NCBI GenBank assembly: GCA_016210825.1
Contig: JACQTM010000266.1
Location: 1-18,631, forward strand
DNA: 18,631 nt
Direction: 5' to 3'
Source: Hyphomicrobiales bacterium
GTDB taxonomy: Bacteria; Pseudomonadota; Alphaproteobacteria; Rhizobiales; Xanthobacteraceae
The translations under genes and the position numbers were made by a program. The notes beneath the pieces are model-generated. The model saw nothing but the letters and a program-made list of their open reading frames with translations. It had not been told where the DNA came from and did not search any database. This document shows positions 14,469 through 18,631 of this stretch, piece after piece. Position 1 is the first letter of the stretch. Every line of letters starts with the position of its first letter.

Positions 14469-14505
14469 AGAAGACCCCGGCCAAAAACCGGGGTCTTCTA
14501 CTTTT
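14469..14505 (+). terminator. Intrinsic (Rho-independent) terminator
   Basis: AGAAGACCCCGG (14469-14480) and CCGGGGTCTTCT (14488-14499) form a perfect 12-base stem with a seven-base CCAAAAA loop, followed by AC and a run of five T. The T run follows only on the plus strand, so it ends the glycine-tailed protein transcript; in the other direction it is not followed by T residues. Confidence 0.93.
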
Positions 14506-14582
14506 TCGGTGCCGCAATGCTCGTCTCAATTATTACCAAACCGCTGCAATGCTGATATGAAACGGCGCGAGTAATGGCCGGT

Positions 14583-15032
14583 TCACGTGGTATGAATATC
14601 GTGCCAGCGACCGGCGTTTCGACCGGCAAGCAGCCAATAAATAAAACCTCCGGCTATCCCTGAAGCCATAATTAATTCCACGGGACGAGTCACCGGCGCG
14701 ATGTCAGTTGTCTCTTCGAAGCGGATTCCAAATCCCGAGCCGAAATAGGCGAGATAGCCGAGTGCTGCCCCCGCTGCCATATAGTAGAGGAACGTCCGGA
14801 TATTAAAGCCTTCAGCCAAGGCGATCAGCGCCAACGCCGGCACCAGTGAAAACACCCCGGCAAGTCCCGTGGCGAAAAACGCAATAACAAAGAACGCCGC
14901 CCGCTCAACCGGATCGCTGTCGAAGGTGAAAATCTCCGGCGCGACGACCCCAACCGCAAGCGTTATACCAGCCGTCGCTATGGCAATCGCTAGAGCAACC
15001 AATATAACGAAGATGCGGACGACGAGGGCCAT
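14583..15032 (-). CDS. Four-helix integral membrane protein, function unknown
   Basis: 149 residues with four likely membrane helices: about 5-30 (IFVILVALAIAIATAGITLA), 46-72 (FFVIAFFATGLAGVFSLVPA), 82-100 (LYYMAAGAALGYLAYFGSGF) and 120-135 (IMASGIAGGFIYWLLAG). There is a hydrophilic loop containing FDSDPVER after the first helix and a short cytoplasmic-looking tail. I do not recognise a family. The start ATG lies three bases after the rlmN stop codon, so it is very probably the second gene of an rlmN transcript. It converges on the glycine-tailed protein unit, which ends in its own terminator. Confidence 0.8.
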   Translation of the reverse strand: MALVVRIFVILVALAIAIATAGITLAVGVVAPEIFTFDSDPVERAAFFVIAFFATGLAGVFSLVPALALIALAEGFNIRTFLYYMAAGAALGYLAYFGSGFGIRFEETTDIAPVTRPVELIMASGIAGGFIYWLLAGRNAGRWHDIHTT

Positions 15033-15035
15033 GGA

Positions 15036-16235
15036 TCAATCCGTCATCGCCATTGCACGCAGCGCCATGCGCTCACGAGCGGAAAGTTTCTCCGTCTCGC
15101 TCTTGAGCTGGCCGCAAGCCGCCAGGATGTCTCGGCCCCGCGGCGTACGCACGGGAGAAGCATAACCGGCATTAAAGATGATCTCGGAGAATTTCTCGAT
15201 CTGCTCCCAGTCCGAGCACTCGTACGTGGTGCCCGGCCAAGGGTTGAAAGGGATCAGATTGATCTTTGCCGGGATGCCCTTGAGAAGGCGCACAAGCTCC
15301 TTTGCATCGGCAAGCGAGTCATTGACGCCTTTGAGCATCACATACTCGAAGGTGATGCGCCGAGCATTAGAGAGTCCTGGATAATTGCGGCAGGCTTCGA
15401 GCAATTCGGCGATCGGATATTTGCGGTTGAGCGGAACAAGCCTATCGCGCAAACCGTCGTACACCGCATGCAGCGACACCGCGAGCATGACGCCCAATTC
15501 GGCGCCCGCACGCGGGATATTCGGAACGACACCAGAAGTCGAAAGCGTGATACGGCGCTTGGAAATGGACAGCCCATCGCCGTCGGCCGCAATTAATAGC
15601 GCGTCTCGCACGGCCTCGAAATTGTAGAGGGGCTCACCCATCCCCATCATCACGATGTTGGAGACGAGGCGCGGACTGTCGGCCGCCCCACCGTTCCAAT
15701 CGCAGAGCCTGTCGCGTGCGATCATGATCTGGCCAACGATCTCTCCAGGCGTAAGGTTGCGCACGAGACGCTGGGTGCCAGTGTGACAAAATGTGCAGGT
15801 CAGCGTGCAGCCGACTTGGCTTGAAAGGCAGAGCGTGCCGCGATCGGTCTCCGGGATATAAACGCATTCGACCTGATGCGGAGTTTCGCCCAGATGTTCG
15901 GGCGGCAATTGCAGGAGCCATTTGCGCGTGCCATCGACCGACACCTGCTCGGCGACAATCTCGGGTCGCATCAACGTGAAGCTCTTGGCAAGAGCCTGAC
16001 GCAGCTCCTTCGAGACGCTTGTCATGATGTCGAAATCAGCTGCGCCACGTACATATAGCCAGTGCCAGAGCTGCTGGACGCGCATTTTTAATTGCGGCTC
16101 GGGTACGCCGATCCCGGCGAGCGCATCCGCTAAATCATCACGCGAGAGACCGAGCAGCGAAGGTTTCGCCGGCGGCACGTAGCGCTCAAGCGGTACTTTC
16201 TCCAATAGAACGTCGGCGTGACGTACTGTAGTCAT
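15036..16235 (-). CDS. rlmN: 23S rRNA (adenine(2503)-C(2))-methyltransferase / tRNA methyltransferase RlmN
   Basis: 399 residues. RlmN is a radical-SAM enzyme that methylates carbon 2 of A2503 in 23S rRNA and A37 of some tRNAs. The iron-sulphur cluster motif is CTLTCTFC with Cys143, Cys147 and Cys150; the methyl-carrying cysteine of the C-terminus is Cys374 in RGRDILAACGQL. Other hallmarks are SSQVGC, NIVMMGMGEPLYNFE, RRITLSTSGVVPNI, LAVSLHA and NLIPFNPWPG. The N-terminal accessory domain has QLWHWLYVRGAADF. ATG 16235 lacks a strong ribosome binding site but gives the usual length. It precedes the membrane-protein gene by three bases and follows the IalB-family gene on the same strand. Confidence 0.98.
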   Translation of the reverse strand: MTTVRHADVLLEKVPLERYVPPAKPSLLGLSRDDLADALAGIGVPEPQLKMRVQQLWHWLYVRGAADFDIMTSVSKELRQALAKSFTLMRPEIVAEQVSVDGTRKWLLQLPPEHLGETPHQVECVYIPETDRGTLCLSSQVGCTLTCTFCHTGTQRLVRNLTPGEIVGQIMIARDRLCDWNGGAADSPRLVSNIVMMGMGEPLYNFEAVRDALLIAADGDGLSISKRRITLSTSGVVPNIPRAGAELGVMLAVSLHAVYDGLRDRLVPLNRKYPIAELLEACRNYPGLSNARRITFEYVMLKGVNDSLADAKELVRLLKGIPAKINLIPFNPWPGTTYECSDWEQIEKFSEIIFNAGYASPVRTPRGRDILAACGQLKSETEKLSARERMALRAMAMTD

Positions 16236-16329
16236 GATTTAGGACGCCCCGTGAATGGGCCGGAGGCTCTTACCACAAATGGTATCGTTTAGGCAGCCAC
16301 GCTAATCTTTAACTCAATGGATGACCGGA

Positions 16330-16926
16330 TCACTTGCATTGCTGGGCGACGCGATCGAGTGCCTCGGCAACGCCTTTCAGCGAAAAATTGTCTGTGGTCT
16401 CCGTGCCGCGCGAGGTCGTGGCTTTAATGACAAGATCGGAGCCCTTACGCATGGCATCGACCAAGCGCGCTTCCTCGGCAGCGTTCTTGATCCAGGCACC
16501 ATCATTCTGGGTGTACAAGGCAAAATTCGTCGATCCGACGGTCGCCGTCGCATCGGAACTCGGCTTGAACCCATAGCCGGTGATGAGAATGGAAACCTCG
16601 TCCTTGACCTTTTCCTTCGGACGTGTCGAGACAAATAGATACACCGTCATGCTCTCATCGCGCCGGTTGGGCGGATTGGTCTGGCTGGAGGTCGGTTTGG
16701 TAAGCGCGAAACAGACCGGACGGTTGCCTGGCGCTGCCGAGTAAGCAGCCCAGTCGCCGAACTGCCCCAGCAAATGCGGTGTCGCGCCGCCTATACTGGA
16801 CGCGGCGGCGGGCTTGGGGGCAGGTTTGGCGGCGGGTTTTGCCGACTGCGCCAATGCGGCGGGCGGGATGGTGATGACTATCGCAGCCACAAGCGGCATC
16901 AGGGAACGAAAGAAATCCGACCTCAT
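16330..16926 (-). CDS. Invasion-associated locus B (IalB) family periplasmic protein
   Basis: 198 residues from ATG 16926, which has AAAGAGG four bases upstream; the longer start at 16980 would put 18 extra residues before the signal peptide. A Sec signal (MPLVAAIVITIPPAALAQ) is followed by an Ala/Pro/Lys-rich linker (AKPAAKPAPKPAAAS). The mature domain has the IalB-like opening FGDWAAYSA and PVCFALTKP, an EVSILITGYGFKP strand pair, and a second Cys in the ending VAQQCK, plausibly paired with the first. IalB was first described in Bartonella as needed for red-cell invasion, but the family is widespread in non-pathogenic Rhizobiales, where its job is unknown; no invasion role should be inferred here. 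Confidence 0.85.
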   Translation of the reverse strand: MRSDFFRSLMPLVAAIVITIPPAALAQSAKPAAKPAPKPAAASSIGGATPHLLGQFGDWAAYSAAPGNRPVCFALTKPTSSQTNPPNRRDESMTVYLFVSTRPKEKVKDEVSILITGYGFKPSSDATATVGSTNFALYTQNDGAWIKNAAEEARLVDAMRKGSDLVIKATTSRGTETTDNFSLKGVAEALDRVAQQCK

Positions 16927-17038
16927 CGAGCCTCTTTGATTTGGGTTGCACCAAATTTGCCGCAACCGGTCTTTGGACAATTATAGCCGATTAGGAAGCC
17001 AAATCGGCAAAGTGAAGGCAGTAGGGCGCAAGATTGCC

Positions 17039-17082
17039 ATCAGTTCGTCGCGACACGCCACCCCGAACTGATAGACTATGAT
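17039..17082 (+). promoter_or_regulatory. Nine-base inverted repeat next to a -10-like TATGAT, before the quinone oxidoreductase gene
   Basis: ATCAGTTCG (17039-17047) and CGAACTGAT (17064-17072) are perfect inverted copies with a 16-base spacer. Four bases later comes TATGAT (17077-17082), a good -10 hexamer, 26 bases before the ATG. The repeat would cover the -35 region, a usual place for an operator. A clear -35 hexamer is not visible, and a repeat of this size can arise by chance in a window this long. Confidence 0.35.
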
Positions 17083-17108
17083 CTTCGATCCAACAAATTC
17101 ACATCCCT

Positions 17109-18083
17109 ATGAAAGCCGTCCTCTGCACTCGTCTTGGCGGTCCCGACGATCTCGAACTGCTCGATATTCCCGACCCCGTGGCGGGTCCGGGCGAGGGCGT
17201 GGTCAAGATAAAGGCTGCGGCGCTTAATTTCTTCGACACGCTAATCATCGCCGGTAAATACCAGATCAGGCCGCAATTGCCATTTTCGCCATCGGCGGAA
17301 TTCGCCGGAATCGTCGAAGGCCTCGGGCCGGGCACCTCAGGATTGGAGCAAGGCGATCGGGTGATGGGCTACGTCGGCTATGGCGCCGCCCGCGAGCGCG
17401 TGGCGATCGCAGCCAATGCGCTAGTCAAACTTCCCGACAGCATCGACTTCGATCGTGCTGCAGGCCTATGCGTGATTTATGGCACTGCCTATCACGCACT
17501 TAAGGATCGCGGCAGACTCGCGGCAGGCGAGACGCTGGCCGTGCTTGGTGCAAGCGGCGGCACCGGCCTTGCGGCCGTAGAGATCGGCAAGTTGATGGGC
17601 GCGCGGGTAATTGCCTGCGCGTCATCGGATGAAAAAATAAAATTCGCGTGTCAGCACGGCGCCGACGAAGGTGTCAATTACGCGAGAGAGGACTTACGCG
17701 AGGCACTCAAGCGGCTGACCGGCGGGCACGGCGTGGACGTCGCTTATGATCCGGTCGGCGGCCGCCTTGCCGAAGCGGCGGTGCGCTCACTCGTATGGCT
17801 AGGGCGGTATCTCGTCATCGGCTTTGCCGCAGGCGAGATTCCGCAATTGCCGCTCAACTTCGTGTTGCTGCAAAGCCGAGACATCGTGGGCGTGCATTGG
17901 GGCGCGTGGATCGCACGCGAGCCACAGGCACATCGTGCCAATATGATGCAGTTACTACGTTGGTGCGCCGAAGGAAAGCTCTCATCCCATGTGCACGCGG
18001 TCTACCCATTAGACAAAGCTGTCGATGCGCTGAAAGATATTGCCGCGCGCAGGGTTTTGGGGAAGGCAATTCTGAAGCCGTAA
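17109..18083 (+). CDS. NADPH:quinone oxidoreductase-like protein (zinc-independent MDR superfamily)
   Basis: 324 residues, full length for the quinone-oxidoreductase branch of the medium-chain dehydrogenase/reductase superfamily. Visible blocks are MKAVLCTRLGGPDDLELLDI, AALNFFDTLIIAGKYQ, LPFSPSAEFAGIVEGLGPGT, and the Rossmann nucleotide-binding GASGGTGLAAVEIGK starting at Gly147. The zinc ligands of alcohol dehydrogenases are absent, as in QOR. YDPVGG, FAAGEIPQLPLN and VHWGAWIARE follow in the typical places. It probably reduces quinones or enones with NADPH; the substrate cannot be told. No ribosome binding site precedes ATG 17109, so translation may be weak or the start may be near the transcript end. 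It converges with the DUF1232 gene, four bases apart. Confidence 0.9.
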   Translation: MKAVLCTRLGGPDDLELLDIPDPVAGPGEGVVKIKAAALNFFDTLIIAGKYQIRPQLPFSPSAEFAGIVEGLGPGTSGLEQGDRVMGYVGYGAARERVAIAANALVKLPDSIDFDRAAGLCVIYGTAYHALKDRGRLAAGETLAVLGASGGTGLAAVEIGKLMGARVIACASSDEKIKFACQHGADEGVNYAREDLREALKRLTGGHGVDVAYDPVGGRLAEAAVRSLVWLGRYLVIGFAAGEIPQLPLNFVLLQSRDIVGVHWGAWIAREPQAHRANMMQLLRWCAEGKLSSHVHAVYPLDKAVDALKDIAARRVLGKAILKP

Positions 18084-18087
18084 AACC

Positions 18088-18459
18088 CTAAAGTCTCTCA
18101 AGCGCATGCTTCGCCGCATCACGATGCTCGGGGCGAACATGGTCCATGACGATTTTCACGGCGGTTGCGAGCACCGCCGCATCATCGGTAAAGCCGAGGG
18201 CTGGCAGCATGTCGGGAACGAAATCGAACGGCAACACGAAATAGGCAAGTGCACCAAGCAGTACCGCGCGTACTCGTAGCGGTGTCATATTGTCGAAGGC
18301 GCAATAATACGCCGTCAGCAGATCCTCGGCGAAAGGTAGGCGAGCAGCGAAGCGACGAAATTTCTGCCAGAATCCGCCGCGGACAATACGTTCGGCACGG
18401 CGTGAGGTAGCTGTCGCCGATACATCATCCTGCCATCCAGTCGTGTGGCCGAGAGCCAT
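18088..18459 (-). CDS. YkvA/DUF1232 family small membrane protein
   Basis: 123 residues from ATG 18459, which follows AAGGAGAGG (18464-18472) by four bases; a longer reading from 18528 would add 23 residues without support. The DUF1232 signature is clear: VLLGALAYFVLPFDFVPDML followed by PALGFTDDAAVLATAV, a hydrophobic segment with the conserved P-x-D-x-x-P-D and G-x-x-D-D pattern. The family has no established function. It lies 72 bases downstream of phhB on the same strand and may be cotranscribed with it. The C-terminal tail is basic (RPEHRDAAKHALERL). Confidence 0.9.
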   Translation of the reverse strand: MALGHTTGWQDDVSATATSRRAERIVRGGFWQKFRRFAARLPFAEDLLTAYYCAFDNMTPLRVRAVLLGALAYFVLPFDFVPDMLPALGFTDDAAVLATAVKIVMDHVRPEHRDAAKHALERL

Positions 18460-18531
18460 ATAACCTCTCCTTAAGCGCGAGCTTTGATATCCGCCGCCAA
18501 AGATGGGCACGCGCGCGGCGCGGCGCAAGCG

Positions 18532-18631
18532 TTATCCGGCAATCCGGTCCATAGCCTCGGCGAGCTTAATATCGCGCTCGGTCAGGCCGCCGGCGTCGTG
18601 AGTCGAGAGCGTCACGTCCACGGTCTTGTAG
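18532..18631 (-). CDS. phhB: Pterin-4-alpha-carbinolamine dehydratase, C-terminal end (5' part outside window)
   Basis: The minus strand is open from the window edge to a TAA at 18532-18534 and gives 32 residues: YKTVDVTLSTHDAGGLTERD, then IKLAEAMDRIAG. This is the characteristic end of PhhB/PCD proteins (Y-x-x-V-x-V-x-L-T-H-D-A-G-G-L-T-x-x-D), which dehydrate 4a-hydroxytetrahydrobiopterin and so recycle the pterin used by phenylalanine hydroxylase. The N-terminal half with the active-site histidines lies outside. It is too short to appear as a long open frame but the match is strong. Confidence 0.88.
   Translation of the reverse strand, partial: YKTVDVTLSTHDAGGLTERDIKLAEAMDRIAG

Noticed and set aside
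16271..16284. Palindrome TACCA-CAAA-TGGTA upstream of rlmN
   Set aside because: Five-base arms are expected many times by chance in a window of this size and no promoter element could be placed near it.

Overview
This window looks like a stretch of core chromosome from an alphaproteobacterium, most likely of the order Hyphomicrobiales (Rhizobiales). The basis is the combination of families (GshB, YraN and RsmI next to a LivJ-type lipoprotein, an OlsB-like ornithine-lipid acyltransferase, an IalB-family protein, hisE-coaA), the GC-rich DNA, and motifs resembling the CtrA boxes of that class. I see no tRNA, rRNA, CRISPR array, insertion sequence, integrase or phage gene. All large genes appear intact. 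The one lesion I see is an in-frame TGA near the end of the probable hemW gene at the left edge.

Layout. Positions 1-157 hold the 3' end of hemW (plus strand), convergent with a periplasmic-binding lipoprotein of the penicillin-binding-protein-activator type (156-1374 region, minus). Divergent from that are rsmI and yraN (1526-2849, plus, overlapping). A chemotaxis receptor gene on the minus strand (2854-4548) separates yraN from gshB (4710-5663, plus). The plus strand continues with a secreted amidase-like protein, the YifB/ComM AAA+ ATPase, a small secreted protein of unknown function, a membrane hybrid histidine kinase with two receiver domains, and an OlsB-like acyltransferase (to 12541). 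On the minus strand follow coaA and hisE (an apparent operon, transcribed hisE then coaA). A small glycine-tailed secreted protein (14119-14436, plus) ends at a strong intrinsic terminator. Then come a minus-strand block (IalB-family protein, rlmN, a four-helix membrane protein), a quinone-oxidoreductase-like enzyme (plus), and a minus-strand pair made of the end of phhB and a DUF1232 membrane protein.

Functionally the window mixes housekeeping (ribosomal RNA methylation by RsmI and RlmN, glutathione, CoA and histidine synthesis, pterin recycling, heme chaperoning) with envelope and signalling genes (lipoprotein, amidase-like protein, ornithine lipid synthesis, chemoreceptor, hybrid kinase, three small secreted proteins). 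Possible regulatory links are a perfect TTAA-N7-TTAAC box upstream of the hybrid kinase, TTAACCAT octamers upstream of the chemoreceptor and lipoprotein genes, and a three-copy TGTCA repeat just upstream of the OlsB-like gene that recalls half of a Pho box.

I did not find a clear new multi-gene defence, secretion or biosynthetic system. The items most worth a second look are the hemW stop codon, the amidase-like protein, the small secreted proteins and the regulatory repeats.
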